From contig NZ_JAIXYH010000076.1 of the NCBI RefSeq assembly GCF_027490375.1, forward strand, positions 33,391-97,390: a DNA stretch of 64,000 bases. The letters are read 5' to 3'. The position numbers and the translations under genes are program-made. Shown here one piece after another: positions 9,143 through 17,431 of this stretch. The notes below the pieces were generated by a model, which did no database searches, was not told the DNA's origin, and saw only the letters and a program-made list of their open reading frames with translations. The DNA is from Flavobacterium sp. (GTDB lineage Bacteria > Bacteroidota > Bacteroidia > Flavobacteriales > Flavobacteriaceae). How positions within the stretch are numbered: the first letter of the stretch is position 1; each line of letters starts with the position of its first letter.

Positions 9143-12100
9143 TTAAACGTTTCTAACCTTAACATGATACATCACGTTTGGTTTTGTCCCGACGTGCTCT
9201 AACAAATGATACATGCGCTCATCTTTCAACAATGAAGCAACTTCGCTGTCTTTGTTATTTACATCTCCAAACTTCATAGCACCGGAAGAACATGCTGCCG
9301 AACAAGCGGTTTCAAATTCGTCTGCACGAACTTCTCTGCCTGAACGTTTAGCTTCTAAGATAGTAGCTTGAGTCATTTGGATACACATCGAACATTTTTC
9401 CATAACTCCACGTGAACGAACATTAACGTCTGGATTTAGAACCATTTTTCCTAAATCATCGTTCATGTGGAAATCAAACTCGTCGTTGTTATTATACAAG
9501 AACCAGTTGAATCTTCTTACTTTATATGGACAGTTGTTGGCGCAATAACGCGTTCCCACACAACGGTTGTAAGCCATGTGGTTTTGTCCTTGACGGCTAT
9601 GCGATGTTGCGGCAACCGGACAAACAGTTTCACAAGGCGCATGATTACAGTGCTGACACATTACAGGTTGGAAAGCTACCTGTGGATTCTCCGAAGCAGA
9701 TTCTAATTCTAAGAAACCACCTAAGGATCCTTTATCTCCTGTTAATCCGTCAAACCCTTCTTTCTTTTCGTTATCACCCTCGAAAGTCGTTTCACTTGAG
9801 TAGTATCTGTCGATACGCAGCCAATGCATATCGCGGCTCCTTCTCACTTCCGACTTTCCAACAACAGGAACATTATTCTCAGCATGACATGCGATAACGC
9901 AAGCGCCACAACCTGTACATGCATTTAAGTCGATTGATAAGTTGAAGTGATGCCCAGTAGAACGATCGAAAGAATCCCACAAATCAACTTCAACAGCTTT
10001 GACTGGACTGTGATCTAGAGAAACCATCGGAGCAACGTTCCATTTAGAAGCGTCTTCTGTTCTGAAGATTTCAAGTGTAGTTTCCTTTACAATATCGCCA
10101 CGACCCATCAAGGTTTTATGTAACTGAACGCAAGCAAATTCGTGCTCACCGTCAGCTTTAGATATACTTACAGGTACTGTAGATTTAAAATTTTGGTACA
10201 ACACAAATGCGTTGCTACCCACTTGCATCTCCTCTTTTAATCCTTCTTTCTTACCATAACCGAAAGAAAGACCAATTGTACCTGGAGCTTGACCTGGCTG
10301 AATGATTACTGGAACTTTCTCCAATTTCGCAGATCCTACAGTTAAGTTAACATAGGAACCGTTCAAACCTCCGTTTGCAACATTTAAATTCACCAAACCT
10401 AACTTATCAGCGTCGGCTTTTGAAACAGTTACGTAGTTATCCCAAGACACTCTAGTAATTGGATCTGGGAACTCTTGTAACCACGGGTTATTGGCATGTT
10501 GACCATCGCCCATCCCTACTTTAGAATATAAATTCAATTCGTAAGGACCTTCGCTTTTCGCAGCAGATAAAACAGTAACAGCATCTCCAACAGCAACACC
10601 TGTTGACTGACCTATTGCATACGTTCCGTTTACACCATCGTGTAGAACTTTACCCCAGCTTAATCCACCAGAAACTACCGGGAAATTAGCTTTAAGATAA
10701 TCGTAATATGAAAGATTTTTGCGACCTGTTAAAGCCAATAAAACATCTTCAAACTGTTTGTTAGCAGAAAAAAGTGGACGAATAGTAGGCTGTGCTAAAG
10801 CATAGCTTCCCTTCAACAATGAGTAATCACCCCAAGATTCTAGGTAGTGGTTTGAACCAATGACAATTGAAGAAGCAACAGCAGTTTCATCAGAACGTAA
10901 ACCTATGAATACTGAAGTTGGAACTTTCTTCATTGCAGCTTCGAAGCCGTATGATTTTGGTAAAGAATAAACCGGGTTTACGTGTGATGTAATCAATACA
11001 CCCACATTTCCAGCATTCATTTCTTGTAATACTTGTGCTATTGCAGCATTTGAGCCTTGGCGAACTAATCTAGTTCCCGCAGTAGTGTAAGCTTCAGAAG
11101 TAAGCGCAGCATTTATAGCTAATGCTAATAATTGTGCATTTTTATCGTCGATTCCACACAATAAAACACCTTTGGAACCAGCTGCTTTTAATTGTTGAGC
11201 TGCTTTTGACACAGCGTCTTTGTGTTTTGCATCAACGTTACCACTCACTCCTGTTCCAGTAACTACACCGTAAACAGTTAAAAGTGCTTGAATTTGCTGG
11301 TAATTTGACATTGGTACACGCTTGTCGGCAGATGCGCCAGATAAAGTCATGTTCGCTTCAAACTGGAAATGCTTTGACATTTTTCCATTTTTCGGAACAC
11401 GTTTCGATGTGTATCCTTTTTCGTAACCTCCACCTTGCCAATCGCCAAGGAAATCGGCACCAATTCCCACAACTACATCTGCTTTCGACAAATCGTAATC
11501 AACCAAACCTCTTGTTCCGAAGGCTTGCTGATAGGCGTCTAGAGCTGCCGAAGAAGAAACAGCATCGTACATTACGTGTTTTGCTGTTGGGTTTGCAGCG
11601 ATAAATTCTGCAATTAGTTTAAAAGTTGTCGGACTAGCGATTGTCGGAGTCAACAAAACAACCTGTTTTCCAGCGGTCTTTGCATCAGCTAAGGCTTTCG
11701 AAATGGCATTACTAACCGTATCGAAATCGGCAGTTTTACCTTTGATCGTAGGTTGTTTGATTCTGTAATTATCGTAAAGACCTAAAATCGAAGCATGAAC
11801 ACGTGCATTTGCCGAGAAAGTAGCACCTGCCGTTTTATTGTTTTCGATTTTAATTGGTCGGCCTTCTCTCGTTTTCACCAAAACGTTGGCAAAATCGTAA
11901 CCATCGAAAACAGTTGTAGCGTAATAATCTGCTACACCTGGAATCACTGATTCTGGTTGCACAACATAAGGAATCGATTTGTGAACCGGACCTTCGCAAG
12001 CTGCCAATGTTGCCGCTGCAGTAGAGAAACCTACGAACTTTAGAAAATCTCGTCTAGAGGTTCCGGTAGCATTTAGTTTATCTGCATTTCCTAAAAACGA

Positions 12101-12208
12101 ATCTGTTGGAATTTCTTCTACAAACTCATTGCTTCTCAATGCGTCAACAATAGAACTATTTTCATTTAGCTCTTCAACACTTTTCCAGTATTTTTTATTT
12201 GATGACAT
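9143..12208 (-). CDS. actB: Alternative complex III subunit ActB (molybdopterin-like and Fe-S domains)
   Basis: ActB is the large iron-sulfur subunit of alternative complex III. The 1021-residue protein joins a molybdopterin-oxidoreductase-like domain without cofactor (about residues 60-730) to a four-cluster ferredoxin domain (about 745-1021). The ferredoxin part shows CTGCGACVIACHAE, CQHCNHAPCETVCPV, CVGTRYCANNCPY and a final CSMC...CSAAC set. A twin-arginine-like signal, SRRDFLKFVG, is near residue 52, but it lies well inside the protein after a TAT-like leader extension, as in other Bacteroidota ActB. It is 50 bases downstream of actA. Confidence 0.97.
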   Translation of the reverse strand: MSSNKKYWKSVEELNENSSIVDALRSNEFVEEIPTDSFLGNADKLNATGTSRRDFLKFVGFSTAAATLAACEGPVHKSIPYVVQPESVIPGVADYYATTVFDGYDFANVLVKTREGRPIKIENNKTAGATFSANARVHASILGLYDNYRIKQPTIKGKTADFDTVSNAISKALADAKTAGKQVVLLTPTIASPTTFKLIAEFIAANPTAKHVMYDAVSSSAALDAYQQAFGTRGLVDYDLSKADVVVGIGADFLGDWQGGGYEKGYTSKRVPKNGKMSKHFQFEANMTLSGASADKRVPMSNYQQIQALLTVYGVVTGTGVSGNVDAKHKDAVSKAAQQLKAAGSKGVLLCGIDDKNAQLLALAINAALTSEAYTTAGTRLVRQGSNAAIAQVLQEMNAGNVGVLITSHVNPVYSLPKSYGFEAAMKKVPTSVFIGLRSDETAVASSIVIGSNHYLESWGDYSLLKGSYALAQPTIRPLFSANKQFEDVLLALTGRKNLSYYDYLKANFPVVSGGLSWGKVLHDGVNGTYAIGQSTGVAVGDAVTVLSAAKSEGPYELNLYSKVGMGDGQHANNPWLQEFPDPITRVSWDNYVTVSKADADKLGLVNLNVANGGLNGSYVNLTVGSAKLEKVPVIIQPGQAPGTIGLSFGYGKKEGLKEEMQVGSNAFVLYQNFKSTVPVSISKADGEHEFACVQLHKTLMGRGDIVKETTLEIFRTEDASKWNVAPMVSLDHSPVKAVEVDLWDSFDRSTGHHFNLSIDLNACTGCGACVIACHAENNVPVVGKSEVRRSRDMHWLRIDRYYSSETTFEGDNEKKEGFDGLTGDKGSLGGFLELESASENPQVAFQPVMCQHCNHAPCETVCPVAATSHSRQGQNHMAYNRCVGTRYCANNCPYKVRRFNWFLYNNNDEFDFHMNDDLGKMVLNPDVNVRSRGVMEKCSMCIQMTQATILEAKRSGREVRADEFETACSAACSSGAMKFGDVNNKDSEVASLLKDERMYHLLEHVGTKPNVMYHVKVRNV

Positions 12209-12258
12209 TCTTTTCGATGTTAGGCTAGAAACTTTATTATTTTACTCTGTGTATAGGA

Positions 12259-13611
12259 CTAGTAGTGACACTTACCGCACTCTAATCCACCCATTTGTGC
12301 AGCAGTTAATTTTGCTACTCCGTACTTTTTAGACAACTCTTTGTGTATTTTGTCGTAATACGCGTTTCCTTCCGTTTTTACTTCTGTTTCGCGGTGGCAA
12401 TTAATACACCATCCCATTGTAAGCGGAGCAAACTGTTTTTGTATTTCGTACGTTTCAACTGGACCGTGACATTTCTGACATTCGATGCCCGCTACGGTTA
12501 CGTGTTGAGAGTGATTGAAGTATGCGAAGTCGGGAAGATTATGGATACGTACCCACTTAACTGGTTTCGTTTTTCCAGTATATTTCTGATTGGTTTTATC
12601 CCAACCTACTGCATCATATAATTTTTGAATTTCAGCAGTGTAGAACTCTTTTGAATATTCTGTATATGTTGAGTCTTTATCACCAACGAATTCAGCGATG
12701 TTTTTGTGACAGTTCATACACACATTTAGTGACGGTATACCCGCATGTTTCGAAACTCGAGCCGATGAGTGACAGTATTTACAATCGATACCGTTGTCAC
12801 CAGCATGAATTTTGTGAGAGTAGTGTATTGGTTGAATGGGCGCATAATCTTGATCAACACCTATTTGCATAAAATACCCATAAACGAAGTAAGCACTCGA
12901 CAGCAACAAGAAAATAGCTGTAACTAATACCAAGAACTGATTTTGAGCATACGCTTTCCAAATTGGCGTACCCGCTTCTTTTGGCTCAGGAAGTGTTCCG
13001 TTTTTCTTAGCAATCTGCGTAAGTACCGAATTAACTTTAACGAGCATGAAAATCAATATCGCTAAAACTAAAATGAGCGCTCCTAGTATGATTGCATTTG
13101 TGCTTCCATCTTCCGCCGCAGGACCGCCAGGAACTGCACCAGCAACAGTTGTAGTTGGAGCTTCAATTGGCTGGGAAGTATACGCCAAGATGTTATCAAT
13201 ATCGGCATTTGTTAACTGCGGGAAAGCAGTCATTACCGATTTGTTGTATTCGTTAAAGATTTTTACAGCGTATGCATCGCCAGATTTAATTACCTCAGAA
13301 CTGTTTTTGATCCACTTGTAAAGAAATTCTTTGTCAAGACGCTCAGCCACACCGCGAAGTGCAGGTCCAGTCATCTTGGCATCTAATTTGTGACAAGCAG
13401 CACAATTGGCGTTAAATAAAGCCTTGCCTGCAACAGGATCACCAGCACCAGCAGGAGCAGCAGCTGCAGCGGGAGCAGCAGCGGCCGGCGCAGCAGCAGG
13501 AGCAGCTGCCGCAGGAGCCTGAGCCTGTGTCGCAAATTGCGCCACGACCAATAGTAATAAAGTAAATAATGATGTTTTTGAAATCAGAGGACTAATACCC
13601 GGTAGTTTCAT
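12259..13611 (-). CDS. actA: Alternative complex III subunit ActA fused to an N-terminal cytochrome c
   Basis: ActA is the multiheme cytochrome c subunit of alternative complex III. The 450-residue product has a signal peptide (1-30), an Ala/Pro-rich stretch (31-55), a small cytochrome c domain with CAACH at 70-74, a membrane helix near 175-195, another near 225-245, and a C-terminal region with five further CXXCH sites (CKYCH, CMNCH, CQKCH, CINCH, CGKCH). That gives six heme c sites, one more than the pentaheme core, because of the N-terminal domain. It is the first gene of an eight-gene operon running to ctaD; a TAnnTTTG promoter lies 77 bases upstream of the start. Confidence 0.95.
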   Translation of the reverse strand: MKLPGISPLISKTSLFTLLLLVVAQFATQAQAPAAAAPAAAPAAAAPAAAAAPAGAGDPVAGKALFNANCAACHKLDAKMTGPALRGVAERLDKEFLYKWIKNSSEVIKSGDAYAVKIFNEYNKSVMTAFPQLTNADIDNILAYTSQPIEAPTTTVAGAVPGGPAAEDGSTNAIILGALILVLAILIFMLVKVNSVLTQIAKKNGTLPEPKEAGTPIWKAYAQNQFLVLVTAIFLLLSSAYFVYGYFMQIGVDQDYAPIQPIHYSHKIHAGDNGIDCKYCHSSARVSKHAGIPSLNVCMNCHKNIAEFVGDKDSTYTEYSKEFYTAEIQKLYDAVGWDKTNQKYTGKTKPVKWVRIHNLPDFAYFNHSQHVTVAGIECQKCHGPVETYEIQKQFAPLTMGWCINCHRETEVKTEGNAYYDKIHKELSKKYGVAKLTAAQMGGLECGKCHY

Positions 13612-13673
13612 ATCAGAGTTGATTATCGTCTTTTGCGTATAATTATTGAGAATTCACCAAAACACAGCGCTCC

Positions 13674-13720
13674 CTCAAAAATTTGAGCAAAAATACGACG
13701 AAACACCAATTTGAAAAACC
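13674..13720 (-). promoter_or_regulatory. Likely promoter of the act-cta operon, with palindrome at the start site
   Basis: On the minus strand, TATTTTTG (13688-13695) matches the Bacteroidota -7 consensus TAnnTTTG, and a T-rich stretch lies about 19 bases further upstream. Immediately downstream is a 14-bp palindrome CTCAAAAATTTGAG (13674-13687) that would cover the transcription start, a plausible repressor or start-site element. The assignment is by consensus only. Confidence 0.6.
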
Positions 13721-13790
13721 TTAAAATTATGATAATTTATAATTTATAACGACTCTAAATAACGACTATTTTCAAGTTAAATTTAATTTT

Positions 13791-13798
13791 TACATTTG
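13791..13798 (+). promoter_or_regulatory. -7 element for the SPOR-domain gene
   Basis: TACATTTG fits TAnnTTTG exactly and lies 17 bases before the start codon at 13815. No clear TTTG was found at the -33 position, so the promoter may be weak or activator-dependent. It is divergent to the act-cta promoter. Confidence 0.5.
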
Positions 13799-13814
13799 TT
13801 TAAACTCATTATCG

Positions 13815-14189
13815 ATGCAAGTAAAGACGTTTCAGATTACACTCATCGCGCTAACATTCGCATGCTGTTTTAGTTACGGACAAAATCAAAGTTCTTCCAC
13901 CGAAGAGAGTGTGAACAAAATTCTAAAAGAGAGACAGAAAATAGCTAGTGTTATTAACTTTTCTGACACCTATCGCATTCAAATTTATACGGGCACAAGC
14001 GAGGAATTGAAGAAAAAAATGTCGGAATTTAAGAAGCAATTCCCCGATTTAGATGCCGTAGTGTCGTTCAGCGCACCTTTATATAAACTTTGGGTTGGGA
14101 ATTTTCGAACACGCATAGAAGCAGAACGACAACTTCTCGCACTTAAAAAGAGCTACAAACAAGCTTTGGTTATTAAACCTAAAAAGTAG
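13815..14189 (+). CDS. Secreted SPOR-domain protein
   Basis: A 124-residue protein with a signal peptide (about 1-22, ending SYGQ) and a C-terminal SPOR-like domain. The domain is seen as YRIQIYTGTSEELKKKM, then a central FSAPLYKLWVGNFRTRIEAER segment with the conserved VxxGxF-type pattern, and LLALKKSYKQALVI. SPOR domains bind glycan strands stripped of peptides, often at division sites. The protein would be periplasmic. It stands alone between the divergent act-cta operon and the convergent regulator gene, whose stop is 10 bases away. Confidence 0.85.
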   Translation: MQVKTFQITLIALTFACCFSYGQNQSSSTEESVNKILKERQKIASVINFSDTYRIQIYTGTSEELKKKMSEFKKQFPDLDAVVSFSAPLYKLWVGNFRTRIEAERQLLALKKSYKQALVIKPKK

Positions 14190-14198
14190 CACATTGCC

Positions 14199-15197
14199 TT
14201 AAAGCGACTTCCGCACTATTAGTCGGCTTGGATTCTCAATTTTGACCTGCTCTTGGTCCCATACCATCTCTGCCAAACGTTTTCCCATGGCAGCAAAATC
14301 GGTGGAAATAGTGGTAACTCCATTGGCAACTACCCGCTTTAAAGCCGTGTCGTTATAAGAAATCAGCCCGACATCCTCTCCTATTTGGAAGCCTTTCTCC
14401 AAACAGCTTTCAATGATAAACACCAAATCTTCGTCGTTAGGCACCACGTAAACGCAGCGTACTTCTAAACGAAACTGCGTTATGTCTGTCACTATTTCAT
14501 AAGAAAAGTCGTTTTCTTCACAAAAACGCTTAAATCCCCGCACCATACCAATCGGTTCTTTATAACTAGTGAAAATCAATTTTATTTTCTGATATTTCAT
14601 AAGTGCTCCTTTTGCTTCCGATAGAGAATTATACATGGCAGCTGAAAAATTTTGATAGATCGACGGATAGCCTTCTAACGAATCGCGAATCTGATCCAAG
14701 ATAAAAACGTCGGAGACTGGCAGCGTCGCTATTACATCTTCAATATCCGTTAAATTCGAGGGCATCAAGATATACTTCGCATAATTTCCCTTCGCATCGC
14801 GAATTAACTTCCGAAACATATTTGCATTGAAATGATGAAAAAAGAAATCTATTTGAGCCTTTTCTCCTAAAGAAGAAATAAATGCTTGAAAAAGCTGCTC
14901 CTTAAACGCATTGAGTTCATCAAACAAAAGAAAATAACGGAGTCCTTGCTGGAAATCAACTGTCTTCACAAAATAGCCTTTACCCATTATGGCATAGATA
15001 ATTCCGCGCCGCTTCAGTTCATCGAACGCTTGAAATACTGTATCGCGCGAAATTCTATTCTCCAAACAAACCTTATTTACCGAAGGCAAACGATCGTCTT
15101 TAAACAAGCGCTTACTTAAAATCGCCATTTCTACCTGAGAAACAATCTGTTTATACGCCGGCACGACCGACTCCTTATCTACTTGTATGATCCGCAT
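14199..15197 (-). CDS. GntR-family regulator of the galactan island
   Basis: A 332-residue transcription factor with an N-terminal GntR winged helix (residues about 9-78; DDRLPSVNKVCLENRISRDTVFQAFDELKRRGII and KGYFV at the wing) and a C-terminal periplasmic-binding-protein-like sugar sensor (about 90-330; segments such as DVFILDQI and VGLISYNDTALKRVVANGVTTI). This architecture is common in Bacteroidota for sugar-operon regulators. It is transcribed away from galM, 99 bases from the galM start, and the gap has repeated ACCGGT boxes. By position it should control the galactan operon and possibly itself, with galactose or an oligosaccharide as the effector; that is inference. Confidence 0.88.
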   Translation of the reverse strand: MRIIQVDKESVVPAYKQIVSQVEMAILSKRLFKDDRLPSVNKVCLENRISRDTVFQAFDELKRRGIIYAIMGKGYFVKTVDFQQGLRYFLLFDELNAFKEQLFQAFISSLGEKAQIDFFFHHFNANMFRKLIRDAKGNYAKYILMPSNLTDIEDVIATLPVSDVFILDQIRDSLEGYPSIYQNFSAAMYNSLSEAKGALMKYQKIKLIFTSYKEPIGMVRGFKRFCEENDFSYEIVTDITQFRLEVRCVYVVPNDEDLVFIIESCLEKGFQIGEDVGLISYNDTALKRVVANGVTTISTDFAAMGKRLAEMVWDQEQVKIENPSRLIVRKSL

Positions 15198-15201
15198 AAT
15201 T

Positions 15202-15244
15202 CAAAAACCGGTAGCGTTTTTATGCAAAACCGGTAGGTACTGGT
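15202..15244. promoter_or_regulatory. Twin operator boxes for the galactan regulator
   Basis: AAAACCGGTAG occurs twice in direct orientation (15204-15214 and 15226-15236), 22 bp apart, which is about two helical turns. Each contains the palindrome ACCGGT, and the second is extended as an imperfect inverted repeat (ACCGGTA at 15229-15235 with TACTGGT at 15238-15244). They lie between the divergent GntR-type gene and the galM promoter. This is a strong operator candidate. Confidence 0.7.
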
Positions 15245-15266
15245 CTGCAATTTAGCAAAATGTGTC

Positions 15267-15274
15267 TATTTTTG
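15267..15274 (+). promoter_or_regulatory. -7 element of the galactan operon promoter
   Basis: TATTTTTG matches TAnnTTTG and lies about 22 bases before the galM ATG. The -33 position falls at the downstream edge of the twin operator boxes and has no good TTTG, consistent with a regulated promoter. Confidence 0.55.
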
Positions 15275-15296
15275 AAAATAGTTGAAAAAAACAGCC

Positions 15297-16346
15297 ATGA
15301 AAAATTACATTTCGCAATTTAAATCCGAAATAATTACCAGCTCATTTGGTTTGCTTGCCGACGGTCGCGAAGTATTCAAACACAAAATATCGAATGCAAA
15401 CGGCTACGAATTAAATGTTTCGAGTTATGGCGCAGCAATTACAAACCTGTTAATTCCTATTTCAGATTCGGAAAAAATAGATGTTGTTTTGGGTTTTGAT
15501 TCGGCTGCCGATTATGAAAATTCATTTTCGTTACCCAATGCACCTTATTTAGGAGCTGCCGTTGGTTTATATGCCGGAAGAATCGATCAGGCCTCTTTCG
15601 AACTCAATGGGAAAATCGTTCAGCTCGATCAAAATCACGGACCGCACCAGCTTCATGGCGGTTTTAAGAATCTGAGCAACCAAATTTGGAATTTTGACTC
15701 AGAAAAAAGCAACGAACAGCAATTAGTCTTTAATATAGTTACAAAACTCAACAGTGCTAATTACAACGCCGAGGTAAGCGTTACTGTTTCTTATGTCTTA
15801 ACCGATGATAATGCCGTAAAAGTTCGATTTACTGCAACACCAGATCAACCAACAGCTATAAACCTCACACAGCACAGTTATTTCAATTTAGATGGCGATG
15901 GACGGTCGGTTTTATCTCAAAAACTAAAAGTATTTTCGGAATCATATCTCGAAACGAAACCCGACGGTATTCCTACAGGAAAGATTGTGCCAACAATAAA
16001 TACCGCCTTAAATTTCACTGAGGTTCAAAATTGTCCGCGTTCGATCGACAATACATTTACGCTCGCTCAACCTCTAGCAGCAGTGCTGTACAGTCCGTCT
16101 ACAAAAATTAAGCTGACCGTATTTACCAATCAACCCGCAGTACATATATATGTAGGAGGAAATTGCTTTAATACCCTTGCTGGGAAGAACTTTGCCAACT
16201 ATGGTGAAACTTCGGGTATTTGTTTTGAAACACAAAACTATCCCGACGCGCCCAACCAAAAACATTTTCCGAACTCAATAATTCAAGCACACGAAACCTA
16301 TTTCCACGAAAGTATCTTCCAATTTAAAACAAATAAAACCGAATAG
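15297..16346 (+). CDS. galM: Aldose 1-epimerase (galactose mutarotase) GalM
   Basis: GalM converts beta- to alpha-galactose so that galactokinase can use it. The 349-residue product shows the family motifs GAAITNLLIP near the N-terminus, NHGPHQLHGG (substrate-binding histidine, near residue 108), TQHSYFNLDG (catalytic histidine region) and a C-terminal CFETQNYPDAPN carrying the catalytic glutamate. An upstream in-frame TTG at 15282 would add five residues, but the ATG at 15297 is preferred because the -7 promoter element ends only at 15274. No signal peptide is seen, so it is probably cytoplasmic. It is the first gene of the operon; the next start is 3 bases after its stop. Confidence 0.93.
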   Translation: MKNYISQFKSEIITSSFGLLADGREVFKHKISNANGYELNVSSYGAAITNLLIPISDSEKIDVVLGFDSAADYENSFSLPNAPYLGAAVGLYAGRIDQASFELNGKIVQLDQNHGPHQLHGGFKNLSNQIWNFDSEKSNEQQLVFNIVTKLNSANYNAEVSVTVSYVLTDDNAVKVRFTATPDQPTAINLTQHSYFNLDGDGRSVLSQKLKVFSESYLETKPDGIPTGKIVPTINTALNFTEVQNCPRSIDNTFTLAQPLAAVLYSPSTKIKLTVFTNQPAVHIYVGGNCFNTLAGKNFANYGETSGICFETQNYPDAPNQKHFPNSIIQAHETYFHESIFQFKTNKTE

Positions 16347-16349
16347 AAT

Positions 16350-17426
16350 ATGAAAAAGATTGCCATTTTTTGTTTAGCAGCGCTGTTTGCAGCGTGCTCA
16401 TCCGAGAACAATTCGAACACCACGCCACCTGATGTGGTTACCGACGAATTCATTCGCGGAGCCGACATGTCGTTTTTACCATTGATCGAAAGCGAAGGAA
16501 CGATTTTCAAAAACAACAACGTACCCGAAGATCCGATTATTACCTTAAAAAACGCGGGCTGTAACTACATTAGAATTCGTATTTGGAATAATCCTGAAAC
16601 CTCGAGCAGCAGTTTTCAAGAAGTAAAAACGTTTGCAGACCGCGTACATCAAGCTGGTTTAAAAGTTTGGTTAACCGTGCACTATTCCGACACTTGGGCT
16701 GATCCCGGACATCAAACCAAACCACAAGCGTGGCAAAACATGAATCTCGAAGCACTGAAAACGGCCGTTGCCAGTTACACGACCGAGATTATGACGCAAA
16801 TTAAACCCGACCTTATTCAAATTGGAAACGAAACCAACGACGGAATGCTTTGGCCGGAAGGTCGCTTATCGACAAACGAAGCAAATTTTAAAGCGCTAGC
16901 ATCGGCGGGTATCGAAGCGGTTCGTGCGCAATCAACACAAACTAAAATTATGCTGCACTTCGCTGGTATGAACGGTTCCGATTGGTTTTTTGAAAAAGTT
17001 AAAGATCTTGATTACGATTACATCGGACTCTCCTACTACCCTATTTGGCACGGAAAAAGTTTAAGCGACTTAATGCAAACCATGAACACGCTGGGAGGTT
17101 TATACAACAAGAAAGTTGTCATTGCTGAGACCGCCTACCCATTCACCCTCGGATTTAACGATTTCACCAATAACATTATGGGACTAACAAGTCAGTTGAT
17201 TCCCGCATTTGCTGCAACCGAGTCTGGACAAAGCGGCTTTATGTCGACTATCTACAACACTGTAAATCAATCATCTCACGGGATTGGCTTTTGTTATTGG
17301 GGTGCAGAATGGGTTGCGTTTCGCGGAAATACTGCAAGCAATGGTTCATCTTGGGAAAACCAAGCGCTTTGGGATTTTAACAACAATGCACTGCCAGTAA
17401 TGACTCAATTTAGAGACCGTAATTAA
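16350..17426 (+). CDS. GH53 arabinogalactan endo-beta-1,4-galactanase, lipoprotein
   Basis: An endo-acting galactanase that cuts beta-1,4-galactan such as pectin type I side chains. The 358-residue protein begins with a lipoprotein signal (LFAACSSE, Cys near residue 16) followed by a Ser/Glu/Asn-rich tether, suggesting anchoring to the outer membrane, possibly facing outwards. The GH53 barrel shows GADMSFL, a VHYSDTWADPG motif, QIGNE with the acid/base Glu161, GLSYYPIWHG and IAETAYP with the nucleophile Glu260, plus a late YWGAEW. It lies 3 bases after galM and 5 before a second GH53 gene. Confidence 0.95.
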   Translation: MKKIAIFCLAALFAACSSENNSNTTPPDVVTDEFIRGADMSFLPLIESEGTIFKNNNVPEDPIITLKNAGCNYIRIRIWNNPETSSSSFQEVKTFADRVHQAGLKVWLTVHYSDTWADPGHQTKPQAWQNMNLEALKTAVASYTTEIMTQIKPDLIQIGNETNDGMLWPEGRLSTNEANFKALASAGIEAVRAQSTQTKIMLHFAGMNGSDWFFEKVKDLDYDYIGLSYYPIWHGKSLSDLMQTMNTLGGLYNKKVVIAETAYPFTLGFNDFTNNIMGLTSQLIPAFAATESGQSGFMSTIYNTVNQSSHGIGFCYWGAEWVAFRGNTASNGSSWENQALWDFNNNALPVMTQFRDRN

Positions 17427-17431
17427 TAGCT

